A DNA stretch of 64,000 nt. Source: Anolis sagrei. Taxonomy: Eukaryota > Chordata > Lepidosauria > Squamata > Anolidae. The stretch lies in assembly GCF_037176765.1 (NCBI RefSeq), contig NC_090023.1:171289006-171353005 (forward strand). The letters run 5' to 3'. Made by a program: the position numbers and the translations under genes. The notes below the pieces were generated by a model. The model saw nothing but the letters and a program-made list of their open reading frames with translations. It searched no databases and had not been told where the DNA came from. Below are positions 31,239-42,014 of this stretch, piece after piece; within the stretch, counting starts at the first letter, position 1, and each line of letters opens with the position of its first letter.

Positions 31239-32100
31239 GGGATTGTGGCGCAGCTGGCTGAGTGTCAGCTGCATTAAGATCACTCTGACCAAAAGGTCAT
31301 GAATCATAGAATCATAAAATCAAAGAGTTGGAAGAGACCTCATGGGCCATCCAGTCCAACCCCCTGCCAAGAAGCAGGAATATTGCATTCAAATCACCCC
31401 TGACAGATGGCCATCCAGCCTCTGCTTAAAAGCTTCCAAAGAAGGAGCCTCCACCACACTCCGGGGCAGAGAGTTCCACTGCTGAACGGCTCTCACAGTC
31501 AGGAAGTTCTTCCTAATGTTCAGATGGAATCTCCTCTCTTGTAGTTTGAAGCCATTGTTCCGCGTCCTAGTCTCCAAGGAAGCAGAAAACAAGCTTGCTC
31601 CCTCCTCCCTGTGGCTTCCTCTCACATATTTATACATGGCTATCATATCTCCTCTCAGCCTTCTCTTCTTCAGGCTAAGTTTGAAGCCAGCCCGGGTTGG
31701 AGTGGGTTTCCAACCAATTGTGTAGCCTGTTGTTGACCTTTGCAACCCGAAAGACAGTTGCATCTGTCAAGTAGGAAAATTAGGTACCACCTTAAAGTGT
31801 GGGGAGGCTAAATTAACTAATTTATGAGGCCATAAAAAAAAGACTTCAGCGAGCACTCCAGCAAAAAAGCAAGTGGGGAATGCGGAAGTGCTTCATCAGT
31901 GTCACAGATGGACGATGAAAGCGACAGCTCCCCTGGCGGCCAGAAAAGTTAAATAGCCTCTGTGTATGTCTGTATACGTTGTGTGTCAAATTGGCATTGA
32001 ATGTTTGCCGTATATGTGTACATTGTAATCCGCCCTGAGTCCCCTGCGGGGTGGGAAGGGCGGAATATAAAAATCTGTAAATAAATAAAATAAAATAAAT
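31239..32100 (+). mobile_element. SINE-B, copy 3, interrupted by CR1
   Basis: Head CCGGGATTGTGGCGCAGCTG to AAAGGTCATGA (31239-31296), CR1 insert, then AGTTTGAAGCCAGCCCGGGT through GACAGCTCCCCTGGCGGCCA to the L2-like tail GTCCCCTGCGGGG and AAATAAATAAAATAAAATAA. Confidence 0.85.
31297..31691 (-). mobile_element. CR1 3' part inside SINE-B
   Basis: On the - strand RRLRGDMIAMYKYVRG, then NNGFKLQERRFHLNIRKNFL and QWNSLPRSVVEAPSLEAFKQ, the ORF2 C-terminus of CR1, followed by its ATTCTATGATTC end. Open over 120 codons, so fairly recent. The open frame continues into the SINE; those first residues are not CR1. Confidence 0.88.
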
Positions 32101-32328
32101 ACCAAAATGTTGCCAAACCAAATTCCTATTGTTTAAACAGGTCTACTCTTGCTGTGATTAGCTATTGGATTCTACCACAAATACTGTTTTCTGATCTTCG
32201 TACCTGTCGTGCCGAATGCAGCTTTAAAAAGATCACTTTCAAATCACATAACATTCCAGCATTTCCTTTAGGAAAGAATATAAGCTGTCAAAATAGATTT
32301 ATGGCTTTAATAACTGGGATGTCCTTAC

Positions 32329-32520
32329 GTGAGTCTTCTGCGTTCGCTGTCTCCTGGCCAGATAATGATACATTTGGGTGTTCCTTCATCAATGAATATT
32401 TGGGCATAAAAGAACTGGGGAAAGGCAAGTCCACAAGCCACCAGCCATATGATTCCTATGATCACTTTGGTGTTCCCAGCAGACAGTTTTCGCTTGAAGG
32501 GGTAAATTATAGCCATGTAC
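32329..32520 (-). CDS. TACR2: Tachykinin receptor 2, exon 2 (end of TM3, TM4)
   Basis: 192 bp on the - strand. After the acceptor TCTCTCAG, the first base completes Arg131 of the E130-R131-Y132 motif, then YMAIIYPFKRKLSAGNTKVI, IGIIWLVACGLAFPQFFYAQ (TM4 and start of ECL2) and IFIDEGTPKCIIIWPGDSER with the ECL2 cysteine that pairs with TM3. It ends AC|GTAAGG. Tachykinin receptors usually have DRY; here ERY, a variant common in class A receptors. Confidence 0.96.
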
Positions 32521-32719
32521 CTGAGAGAGAAAGGAAGGTGGTGGTAGAATAATTCACTGTAAAATGACAGTCACAAATCATACAAACATTACAATGGAGC
32601 CTAACCATATATTATATATGCATCAGAGATTCAAAATGTGATAACTACAATATACTACCTACACCTTTTCTAGTATCCTTGCTATCCTTCTTGCACCCCC
32701 CCCCCCCCCGGAAGATCTA

Positions 32720-32874
32720 TAGTTTACCAAAGGTTGGGAACCACTGATCCCCCTCTCTCTCCATATATATATATATATATATGTATACACAGAGAGAGAG
32801 ATCAGTGATTCCCAACCTTTGGTAAACTTTAGAGCTTTTGGGGAGGGGTGGAGGCCCAAAGGTTGGGAACCACT

Positions 32875-32973
<99 letters not shown>

Positions 32974-32975
32974 TA
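32720..32975. repeat. TA/GA microsatellites within an inverted repeat
   Basis: TTTACCAAAGGTTGGGAACC at the left faces GGTAAA on the right arm (ATTCCCAACCTTTGGTAAA), around TA and GA runs; then a second CCAAAGGTTGGGAACCACTG, a CT run (32878-32917), a TA run (32918-32956) and a CA run. The arms look like hAT-type ends (CAGTGGTTCCCAACCTTTGG). Confidence 0.65.
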
Positions 32976-33057
32976 GATAGGATTCTCCAATTTTTTGAGC
33001 TATGGAGCCCTTTTAGAAGCAAAAGTTTCTCATGTTTATATATTGTACTAGCTGTAC

Positions 33058-33290
33058 CTGTCATGTGTTGCTGTGGCCAACCTTTCTTCCCTCTTTCTCT
33101 CCTTCTTTCCCTCCTTCCTTCTCTCTCTCTTTCCTTCCTTTCCTTTTTTCTTTCCTTCTCTTCTTCCTCCTCTACCTCTTTCCTTCCTCTCCCCTTTTTC
33201 TTTTCCTTCTCTCCTTTCTTCCTTCTCTACCCGTTTCCTTCCTTCCTTCCTTCCTCACATCTTTGTCCTTGCAAGTTCCTACCTTTGTCA
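33058..33290 (-). mobile_element. Helitron 3' end followed by a pyrimidine tract
   Basis: ACTAGCTGTACCTGTCATGT and TTGCTGTGGCC correspond to the Helitron 3' end. Then 33082-33260 is a TTCC/CTTT-rich tract like the one inside the Helitron at 42.1 kb. The 5' end is not found. Confidence 0.55.
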
Positions 33291-33299
33291 ATACAGAAC

Positions 33300-33770
33300 T
33301 GGACAGCTCATTAAAAGTTCATTATCATTTCTTTGACATTGTCTTTGTGGATGATGCCCCCTCTTGTGGGGCATCACAACAGCTGATTGGTCCCTCGGCT
33401 GACCAATCTCTGGCTATCATTTCCTTGGCAAAGGGAATCCCTGCCTAGAGGTGACAATGTCAGTGAGACTCCTGGCCAATCAGGACACGGATCCTGACCA
33501 GCCTCCTTTCTGACGAACCAGGGGAGTGGGAGTTTTGAATAGCTGTCAAACTGTATAAAGTGTCGTGCTTTCTCTGTATGTTTTATACTTGTATTGTTGA
33601 AGCGTCAGCTTGTATTCTTTTTGGCTGAATTGAAAAAATCTTTGTGGCTTGTCTTCAACCTGCTGAGTGTTTCTCTGTCCTGGCCCATTCAGTTTAGTAT
33701 ATACTCGCCGGGCACAGATCCTTTTATCCACAGTCCTAGTTATCCACTTGACTAGCACAGGATATAGTAG
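33300..33770. repeat. LTR-like sequence, fossil
   Basis: Promoter-like CTGTATAAAGTGTCGTGCTT and a following transcribed-type stretch suggest an LTR end. Boundaries and target duplication were not found, so the assignment is tentative. Confidence 0.3.
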
Positions 33771-33774
33771 TATT

Positions 33775-34100
33775 GTTATGCTTCTTGGAAATTTTGGTTC
33801 TTAATATAATTTGCCTTCATTGCTGCAAAATCACACAGCTGGTTCATGTTCAATTCAACAAAAATCTCAAAGTCCATTTCACATATACTATTTCTACGTC
33901 AGGTATTCCCATTTTATACATGTCCTAAATGTAGAATTCTGCCTTGGTCTTTACTAAAGTTAATTCCAATAGCTTAACCCAACTTTCTAGTTTATCAAGG
34001 TCCTTTTGAATTCTGATCCTATTTCCCAATGTATGAGCTACCACTCCCAGTTTTGTATCATTTGCAGACTTTATTATTCCTTTGAATCCTTTTTAATAAA
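33775..34100 (-). mobile_element. Old CR1-like fragment
   Basis: Phrases such as TCATTTGCAGACTTTATTAT and CTTTCTAGTTTATCAAGGTC match the reversed CR1/L3 type coding end. Diverged. 34101-34304 has nothing further. Confidence 0.5.
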
Positions 34101-34604
34101 AATTCTTTCTAGTTGTGCTTTCATTGGCAGCATGGCACATTCAGCTGTCATCATATGCCACTGTTTGTGATTACCATGTTTTCTTGCTTCTGCCATCAAT
34201 TGCATGGCAGATGGCCAAACAAATGGTGGCTTATCTTCATTCTTGTTCCTTGTTTTTCTCTCACTTCTTATCAGCAATTTTAGGATTGTCAGAGGGAGAA
34301 ATAATCCACCAAAGTCAACATCGACACCAAAACACAACACCGCCTAAGCTCTGTGAGTGCAGCATTTTTCTGAGTGAAGCAGAGTGTTTGAGGACCGGGA
34401 CATTTGTAGGGATACTAAGGTGCTTGTTTATAAAGCTATTGTCCACCCAACCGTGCTCTATGCCTGCGAAACGTGGACTGTGTACAGACGTCACATGCAA
34501 CTCCTAGAACGATTCCATCAGCGCTGCCTCCAGAAAATCCTGCAAATCTCTTGGGAAGACAGGCGGACAAACGTCAGCATGCTGGAAGAAGCAAAGACCA
34601 CCAG

Positions 34605-34607
<3 letters not shown>

Positions 34608-34638
<31 letters not shown>

Positions 34639-35080
34639 TACAGTATTTATATTCCGCCCTTCTCACCCCGCAGGGGACTCAGGGCGGATTACAGTGTACA
34701 CATATATGGCAAATATTCAATGCCATTTTTGACATACAACATATACAGACATACACAGTAGCTATTAACTTTTTCTGGCCGCCAGGGGAGCTGTTGCTTT
34801 CATCGTCCATCTGCGACACTGATGAAGTACTTCCGCATTCCCCGCATGCTTTTGCTAAAGTCTTTTTTATGGCCTCATAAATTAGTTAATTTAACCTCCC
34901 CACACGTAGGTGGTACCTAATTTTCCTACTTGACAGATGCAACTGTCTTTCGCGTTGCAATGGTCGACAACAGGCTACACAATTGGTTGGAAGCCCACTC
35001 CAACCCGGGCTGGCTTCGAACTCATGATCAGAGTGATCTTAATGCAGCTGACACTCAGCCAGCTGCGCCACAATCCCGGT
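34608..35080 (-). mobile_element. SINE-B, copy 4, inside the LINE
   Basis: On the - strand from ACCGGGATTGTGGCGCAGCT to the L2-like tail and an AAT-unit run. Flanked by GCATT on both sides in the LINE sequence AGCATTGAAG. Confidence 0.87.
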
Positions 35081-35473
35081 GCATTGAAGTGATGGTCCTC
35101 CGCCATCAACTCCGCTGGACTGGCCACGTTGTCCGGATGCCTGACCACCATCTCCCAAAATAGTTACTCTACTCGCAGCTCAAGAGTGGAAAGCAGAATG
35201 TTGGTGGGCAGGAAAAGAGATTTAAAGATGGGCTCAAAGCCAACCTTAAAAACTGTGGCATAGACACTGAGAACTGGGAAGCCCTGGCCCTTGAGCGCTC
35301 CAGCTGGAGGTCAGCTGTGACCAGCAGTGCTGCAGAATTTGAAGAGGAATGAAAGAGAGAAACGTGCCAAGAGGAAGGCGAATCAAGCCAACCTTGACAG
35401 AAACCGTCTTCCACGTGGAAACCAATGCCCTCACTGTGGGAGAAGATGCAGATCAAGAATAGGGCTCCACAGT

Positions 35474-35606
35474 CATAGAATCATAGAATCATAGAGTTGG
35501 CAGAGACCTCATGGCCATCCAGTCCAACCCCCTGCCAAGAAGCAGGAATATTGCATTTAAATCACCCCTGTCAGATGGCCATCTGTTTAAAAGCTTCCGA
35601 AGAAGT
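35474..35606 (-). mobile_element. CR1 3' end fragment
   Basis: ATAGAATCATAGAATCATAG to ATCTGTTTAAAAGCTTCCGA, inserted in the LINE end between LHS and the rest of the histidine finger. Confidence 0.8.
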
Positions 35607-35676
35607 CACCTACAGACACACCAGAATACTGATCCTGGAAGACTATCCTACTCGGCCAACGAGGGATGGCCTAAGT

Positions 35677-36323
35677 AAATAAGTAAGTAAGTAATAATCC
35701 ACAGGCAAAACACATTTGTGGTTTCGAATGCAATGACAAGCCACAGTTTAATAACTAGAGATTTAAAGCCATGTTGGCTTCAGATTGTGGTTAGAGAGGC
35801 TAGCTTACTCATTGAGGTAGGTTCACAATACACACAAGCCACAGCCCAACCACAAACCATACAATGTCTCATTGCAGATGTAGTCATTTTGTTAAACCTT
35901 GTTTGGCTTTGTCTCCCATCTGTTTAATGGGCTATATGGCTGGTGGGTGGACCTAAAATGATTGTCACCAAGCTTTTGATATGTCCAGAAGGTTGGCCTG
36001 CACAATTAAAGTGCAGTGTTTTGGAGGGATCAATAAATACACATTTGGTGGATGAGTATTTGCCAGACCTTCTCGGCTCAAACCAGGCATGAAGAAAAAA
36101 AAGCATGTTTCCTACAATTAATCTGTTTTTCCTCCAACAGCAGATATTTCCCAAAACACATGCCTCCAGAGACTTCCAAATTAAGGCCATATGTATCCTC
36201 CAATGACCAACCACACACAATGTGAGGGGAAACATATGTTATGACAAACATGTTATTCACCTGTTAGAGGGGCATCTCTGCAAAGCAAAAAGTAATAAGC
36301 CACTTATCCCATATCTTGATTCA
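35677..36323. other. TACR2 intron 1, unassigned
   Basis: A run of AAGT units at about 35675-35692, then 600 bp without a recognised feature. Confidence 0.5.
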
Positions 36324-36331
36324 CTCTGAAC

Positions 36332-36663
36332 CAGGCCTGTAGCCAGGATTTCGTTTCGGGGGGGGGGGGGGTGTGTGTGAATTTTTTTCGGGGGGGGGGG
36401 GGGAGTTCAGGGGGGCCTTAGTTTCGGGGGGGGGGGGCTGAGTCTGAGTAAAAGAGGGTCTAGCCTAGCAAACCTTTTGTATCATTACCCCAATACCCCC
36501 ATGCATATGGAATATATTGAGTATGGTGATCAGATTATGATATGAATAAACATAACAGTTCAAATAATGCACCAGTAAGGCCTTTTCGTGAAGCATCATG
36601 AGAATTTCGGGGGGGCTGAAGCCCCCCCAGCCCCCCCCCCCCCCCCCCCCAGCTACATGCCTG
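36332..36663. mobile_element. Non-autonomous hAT element, G/C-run type
   Basis: Exact 8-bp target duplication CTCTGAAC (36324-36331 and 36664-36671). Ends CAGGCCTGTAGCC and GCTACATGCCTG are inverted repeats. Inside are four G runs of 13-14 bases near the left end and a C run of about 20 near the right end, flanking GAATAAACATAACAGTTC. No coding sequence. Same family as 12429-13031. Confidence 0.87.
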
Positions 36664-36671
36664 CTCTGAAC

Positions 36672-36942
36672 AGCAACAGAGCTTTTTAGTCTTACCTAAA
36701 CTCCAGCAATCCAATTATTTTCGTGACTTAGATAGAAAATATAAATTATCTCCTGCTCGTTGCCCGGTTGCCCTCCTGCTTTCTCTCTTCTCCAGCTCTG
36801 GCAGCAGTAGACCTTTCCTTCCTCCATTTCCCTTATACATTTTCTTCCTCTCTCTTCTTTCTTTCTTTTCACTTCCCTTCTTTTTCTTGTTTTCCTCCCT
36901 CCCTTAATTCTTTGTTTCTTCCTTTCCTTTCTTTCCTTTGCA
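36672..36942. repeat. Pyrimidine-rich tract in intron 1
   Basis: CT-rich sequence (36770-36940) with TTTCTTTCTTTT units; no gene. Confidence 0.5.
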
Positions 36943-37249
36943 CCGGGACTGTGGCACAGCTAGCTGGGAGTCCGCTACATTAAGATCACTACTGACCAAA
37001 AGGTCATGAGTCCGAAGCCAGCTGGGGTCAGAGTGAGGTTCTGACCAATTTGTGTAGCTTGCTGTCAACCTTTGCAACCTGAAAGACAGTTGCATCTGTC
37101 AAGTAGGAAATTTAGGTACCGCTTATGCGGGGAAGCTAATTTACGCTGCCATAAAAATCTCCAGCAAGCATGCAAAAATGAGGAAGTACTTCATCAGTGT
37201 CACAAATGGACCAGTTTCTCAAGTTGCTCCTGACATGACAAAAAAAAAA
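36943..37249 (+). mobile_element. Chimeric SINE: SINE-B head, SINE-A tail
   Basis: Head and body of SINE-B (CCGGGACTGTGGCACAGCTA to CTTCATCAGTGTCACAAATG) up to 37210, then directly the SINE-A end CAGTTTCTCAAGTTGCTCCT and GACATGACAAAAAAAAA. The usual SINE-B tail with GACAGCTCCCCTGGCGGCC is absent. Confidence 0.75.
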
Positions 37250-37400
37250 TGGACTCCATTTTCCAACAGCCCTAAGTAAAAGAGCCAATGTTAAAAAGTG
37301 AGAGAAGCTACAATCAAAGAACAATTGGAGAATGGCTGTCTTATATACAGTCTTTGGGGAGTATCATCATGTTTGCACAATGATTAACAATTGACGACAC

Positions 37401-38228
37401 AACAATTGCACAATGATTAACAAGCTGACTGGCACAACCTGGGGATCACAACCAGATACAGTGAAGACATCTGCCCGTGCGCTGTGCTACTCTGCTGCTG
37501 AGTATGCATGCCCAGTGTGGAACACATCTCACCACACTAAAACAGTGGATGTGGCTCTTAATGAGACATGCTGCATTATCATGGGTTGTCTGCGCCCTAC
37601 ACCACTGGATAAATTACACTGCTTAGCCGGTATTGCACCACCTGACATCCGCCGGGAAGTAGCAGGCAATAGTGAAAGGACCAAGGCAGAGACATCTCCA
37701 GCTCATCCCTTGTTTGGGTATCAGCCAGCACGTCAATGACTTAAATCTAGACATAGTTTTCTAAGATCTACAGAGACACTCGCTGGAACACCTCAGCAAG
37801 CTAGAGTCCAAAAGTGGCAGGCTCAAACCTAGCACTTCAACCAATGGCTGATACCAAATGAGAGACTCCCTCCTGGGCACACAGAAGACTGGGCGACTTC
37901 GAAGGCATTGAACAGACTGCGCTCTGGCACCACGAGATGCAGAGCCAACCTGCAGAAATGGGGCTACAAAGTAGAATCCTCGACATGCGAGTGTGGAGAA
38001 GAGCAAACCACTGACCACTTGCTGCAATGCAACCTGAGCCCTGCTACATGCACAATGGAGGACCTTCTTGCAGCAACACCAGAAGCACTCCAAGTGGCCA
38101 GATACTGGTCAAAGGACATTTAACCAGCTACCAAACTCACAAGTTGTGTATTTTTCTGTTTATTTGCTTTGTTCTGTTAGGAATGTAATATAATGGACTG
38201 GCTGCTCTGACACGACAAATAAATAAAT
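37401..38228 (+). mobile_element. Vingi/I-like LINE, 828-bp insertion with 15-bp duplication
   Basis: Flanked by AACAATTGACGACAC at 37386-37400 and 38229-38243. One frame carries KLTGTTWGSQPDTVKTSARA, CPVWNTSHHTKTVDVALNET, CIIMGCLRPTPLDKLHCLAG, and further down RLRSGTTRCRANLQKWGYKV with CECGEEQTTDHLLQCNL and ARYWSKDI before the stop. Only a few stops lie between. The 3' end reads GGCTGCTCTGACACGACAAA then TAAATAAATAA. Confidence 0.88.
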
Positions 38229-38243
38229 AAATAACAATTGACG

Positions 38244-38975
38244 ACACTTGAAAAATTTTTCAAATACAAAATCTCTGCATCTAATTAGTTTCTTTTCCAT
38301 AGGAGAATTTTGGGATCCCAAGATTTCACTTGATAATTTTTTTTTGTGTTTGTCCAATGTTTAGAAAATAAAAAGTACATCGAAGGATCTCTCTTTTTTT
38401 TCTTCCTGGCAGTGGTCTCGACTCTTAAAAAGCTCCATGACAAGTAGAAATTTAGCAGACAAACCTCCCCAAAATTATTGTGACTTCATTCCAAAAAAAG
38501 TCTAAGTGGAATCAGAGCGAAAGAGAGGGAGAGAGAGAGAACTGGCAACCCTAATCCAAACAACAAGAAGTTGTGGTGTGTTTTTGTAGATTTATCCAAA
38601 GAAGATTAATTGAGCCTATCTGTTTGCCTCACAAAGGATTTATGACTTTCATAACTGCATGCAAGGTAGAAATTTAACAGATGTACCCTGTCCAACATGA
38701 AGAAGATATCAGACACTTCTAAGTGGAGGACATTGTTTTGAACTTTGATGTTTAGCTGCTTATATGTACAGGTTAAAGCGGTATAAGACTGGTGTATCAC
38801 TGCGTGGAAAGTATGTGGTGGTTAAAGAACACGATCCCATATTGCAAAACAAAATGTGTTGATCGTGAATATTTGGAGACTAGATAGGCAGGATGATGAT
38901 GAATTAGTCAGTTTTTCTAATTTGATTGACACTTGTTCTCCCAATGGGTTATGGACTTGCAATAGGAAAAGCCCC
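38244..38975. other. TACR2 intron 1, unassigned
   Basis: About 730 bp without a recognised element, apart from an AGAG run near 38520. Confidence 0.5.
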
Positions 38976-38982
38976 AAGATTG

Positions 38983-39060
38983 TCAAAGGCTTTCATGGCT
39001 GGAATCACTGGGTTGTTTCTAGAACATGTCCATATAGCCCGAAAAACCTACAACAACCCA
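38983..39060 (+). mobile_element. Foldback retroposon family, 78-bp minimal copy
   Basis: TCAAAGGCTTTCATGGCTGG at the left (the reversed right end of the family) joined to TCTAGAACATGTCCATATAG and the end CAACAACCCA. Flanked by the 12-bp duplication GCCCCAAGATTG (38971-38982 and 39061-39072). Confidence 0.75.
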
Positions 39061-39103
39061 GCCCCAAGATTGGCTGTGTCTGCATAACTATTATATTTAG
39101 ATA

Positions 39104-40280
39104 CTAGCTGTCTCCTGCCACGCGTTGCTGTGGCCCAGTCTGTTGATCTGGAAAATAAAGTAATGAGAAAGTGTTGGTTTCTAATATATGTAATTCCTTT
39201 ATGCTTGTGAGTAAACAATATTTCTTGTTGTTTCTTTGTCAGTGTTGATGTGGAGAGTGTCTGGTTTTCCTACTCTGGAATATGCAACATATCATAGTCC
39301 TTCTTTAAGGGTCTCTTTCAAATCTATGATACTATATCTGTGTGTGTGAGAGAGAATCATATCCATCTATCTATATTTATGACTGGATGGCTCTTTGTCA
39401 AGAGGGCTCTGATTACATTTTCTTGCCCTGGTGAAGAGAGTTGGACTGGATGGCCTTAAGTATTTTCTGTTGGTCATGGGGGTTCTGTGTGGGAAGTCTG
39501 CCCCATTTCTGTCGTTTGTGGGTTTCAGAATGCTCTTTAATCCCAGTAAGTACAAATCCCAAATGTCAAGGTCTATTTCCTCCAAACTCCATCTGTGTTC
39601 ATATTTGGGCATATGGAATTTTTGTGTCAAGTTTGGTCCAGATCCATCATTGTTTGAGTCCACAGCGATCTCTGGATGTAGGTGAACTACAACTCCCAAA
39701 CTCAAGGTCAATGCCCACCAAACCCTTCCAGTGTGTTCTGTTGGTCATGGAAGTCCTGTATGCCATGTTTGGTTCAATTCCATCATTGGTGGAGTTCAGA
39801 ATGCTCTTTGATTGTAGGTGAACTATAAATCCCAGCAACTACTACTCCCAAATGGCAAGGTCTATTTCCTCCAAACTCCATCTGTGTTAATATTTGGGCA
39901 TATGGAATATTCGTGCCAAGTTTGGTCCAGATCCGTCATTGTTTGAGTCCACAGTGCTCTCTGGATGTAGATGAGCTACAACTCCCAAACTCAAGGTCAA
40001 TGTCCACAAAACCCTTCCAGTGTGTTCTGTTGGTCATGGAAGTCCTGTATGCCATGTGTGGTTCAATTCCATCATTGGTGGAGTTCAGAATGCTCTTTGA
40101 TTGTAGGTGAACTATAAATCCCCACAATGACAATTCCCAAATGACAAAATCAATGTTTTTGAGTGGAGGACATACATTGGGTTGTTAGGTGTCTTGTGTC
40201 CAAATTTGGTGTCAATTCCCCCAGTGGTTTTTGAGTTCTGATGGTATCACAAACGAACATTACATTTTTATTTATATAGA
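39104..40280 (-). mobile_element. Helitron, full length
   Basis: Left end CTAGCTGTCTCCTGCCACGC (A before it) with hairpin arms GCCAC...GTGGC, right end TATATAGA followed by T. 1177 bp. The interior holds a tandem duplication of about 285 bp (39568-39855 and 39856-40140). Not coding. Confidence 0.87.
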
Positions 40281-40688
40281 TTGTAGTGCACAATGGCAAT
40301 GAAGATTCCCCTCTCCTTGACTTTGGACTGTTTTTGATGACGATGCTGCCTTTTGGACTTTGGAACTTTCAACTGGGATTTCTTCGACTTTGGACTGCTT
40401 CTGGACGACAGCTTCTCTTCACGGCTCATTATTTGCTTATTATCTTTGAACTGTGTGATTTTGGTGTGTTTTGGAAGAACTCTTGTTTAATCCGGATTTT
40501 TTGCCAATTTAATCCGGTTTATTTTCCAAGTTTATTTTTCCAGCTGCAAATTGCTGCAAACTTTGAGTTTTGACCAGAGGCACTGAAGCAAGCGTCTCTG
40601 AGTCCTGTTTACTTTGCTTTAATAAACGATTGTTTTGGATATACTTCTGTGTCTGGCTCTTTAAGGCATCTGGGTTCCGACACTAAAC
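40281..40688 (+). repeat. LTR-like sequence, fossil
   Basis: TTTAATAAACGATTGTTTTG followed by a short stretch ending GGGTTCCGACA looks like the R-U5 end of an LTR. The left end is not seen. Confidence 0.3.
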
Positions 40689-40689
40689 T

Positions 40690-40968
40690 TGTTGATCAAA
40701 AGGTTCAAATCTGGGGAACGGCATAAGCTTCCGCTGTCAGCCCCAGCTTCTGCCAACCTAGCAGTTCAAAAACATGCAACTGTGAGTAGATCAATAGGTA
40801 CCACTCCTGCGGGAAGATAATGGCACGGCATGCAGTCATGCTGGCCACATGGCCTTGGAGGTGTCTATGGACAATGCTGGCTCTTCAGCTAAGAAATGGA
40901 GACGAGCACCACATCCTAGTCGGACACGACTGGACTTAATGTCAGGGGAAAACCTTTACCTTTACCTA
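40690..40968 (+). mobile_element. Sauria-type SINE, 5' truncated
   Basis: From TGTTGATCAAAAGGTTCAAA through GAGTAGATCAATAGGTACCA to TTAATGTCAGGGGAAAACCT and TTACCTTTACC. Confidence 0.85.
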
Positions 40969-41013
40969 TTATTATTAGTATTAGTATTATATTGCATTAC
41001 ATTATATTATAAA

Positions 41014-42012
41014 CTAGCGGTCCCCTGCCACGCGTTGCTGTGGCCCAGTCTGGTGATATCTGGAAAACCAAGCAACGAGAAAATGTTGGTTTCTAATATA
41101 TGTAATGTCTTTATGCTTGTGGGTAAACAGTATTTCTTGCTATTTCTTTGCCAGTGTTGATGTGGAGATTGTCTGGTTTGCCTACTCTGGGACATGCAAC
41201 ATATCATTGCCCTTCTTTAGGGGTCCCTTTCAAATCTTTGATACTGCATCTGTCATATACATATATGTGTGAATGGCTGGATGGTCCTTTGTCAGGAAGG
41301 CTTTGATTATGTTTTCTTGCCCTGGTGAAGGGAGTTAGACTGGATGGCCTTAAGGTAGCATTTCTCAACCTGGGAAGTCAGGACCCCGGGGAGGGTCACC
41401 GGGTTGGGGGGGGGGGTGTCAGAAAGGTCACCAAAGAGCACCAGAAAACACAGAATTTTCTGTTGCTCATGGGGGTTCTGTGTGGGATGTTTGGCCCAAT
41501 TCCATCGTTGGTGGGGGTCAGACTGCTCCTTTATTGTAGGTGAACTATAATCCCAGTAACTACAACTCCCACATGTCAATGTCTATTTTCCCCAAACTCC
41601 ATCTGTGTTTATATTTTGTGTGATTGGGCATATTGAGTATTTGTGCCAAGTTTGGTCCAGATCCATCATTGTTTGAGTCCACAGTGCTCTCTGGATGTAG
41701 GTGAACTACAACTCCAAAACTCAAGGCCAATGCCCACCAAACACTTCTAGTGTTTTCTATTGGTCAGGGGAGTTCTGTGTGCCAACTTTGGTTCAATTCC
41801 TTCATTGGTGGAGTTCAGAATGCTCTTTGATTATAGGTGAACTATAAATCCCAGCAACTACAACTCCTAAATGACAAAATCATAATTTTTTGAGTAATGG
41901 TCACTCCTTGTGTAGTGAGACGTTTTGTTGCCAAATTTGGTGTGATTTCGTTCATTGGTTCTTTTGTTTTTAAGGTACTCATTATGCACAGAATATTTTT
42001 ATATATATATAA
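41014..42012 (-). mobile_element. Helitron, full length
   Basis: Left end CTAGCGGTCCCCTGCCACGC, the hairpin arms GCCAC...GTGGC, and the family body; right end AT-rich (ATTTTTATATATATATA). It carries CTTTTGTTTTTAAGGTACTC near its 5' end, as does the copy at 62.9 kb, so these two form a subfamily. Confidence 0.8.
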
Positions 42013-42014
42013 TA

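Larger units (their letters stand above)
34305..35675 (+). mobile_element. LINE 3' part with C2H2 zinc finger (copy 3), two inserts
   Basis: Reads TKVLVYKAIVHPTVLYACETW-type reverse transcriptase end, RRTNVSMLEEAKTTSI, then after a SINE insert MVLRHQLRWTGHVVRMPDHH, SRWKAECWW-type broken part, DTENWEALALERSSWRSAVT, and CPHCGRRCRSRIGLHS. A CR1 piece (35474-35606) splits the end. The 5-bp target duplication of the SINE is GCATT. Confidence 0.82.

Noticed and set aside
31389-31763. Open frame of 124 codons on the - strand as a possible gene
   Set aside because: A fusion of SINE sequence and the CR1 ORF2 end; both parts are repeats.
32659-33064. Arg-Glu and Tyr-Ile repeat proteins on the - strand
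   Set aside because: Translations of GA, TA and CA microsatellites.
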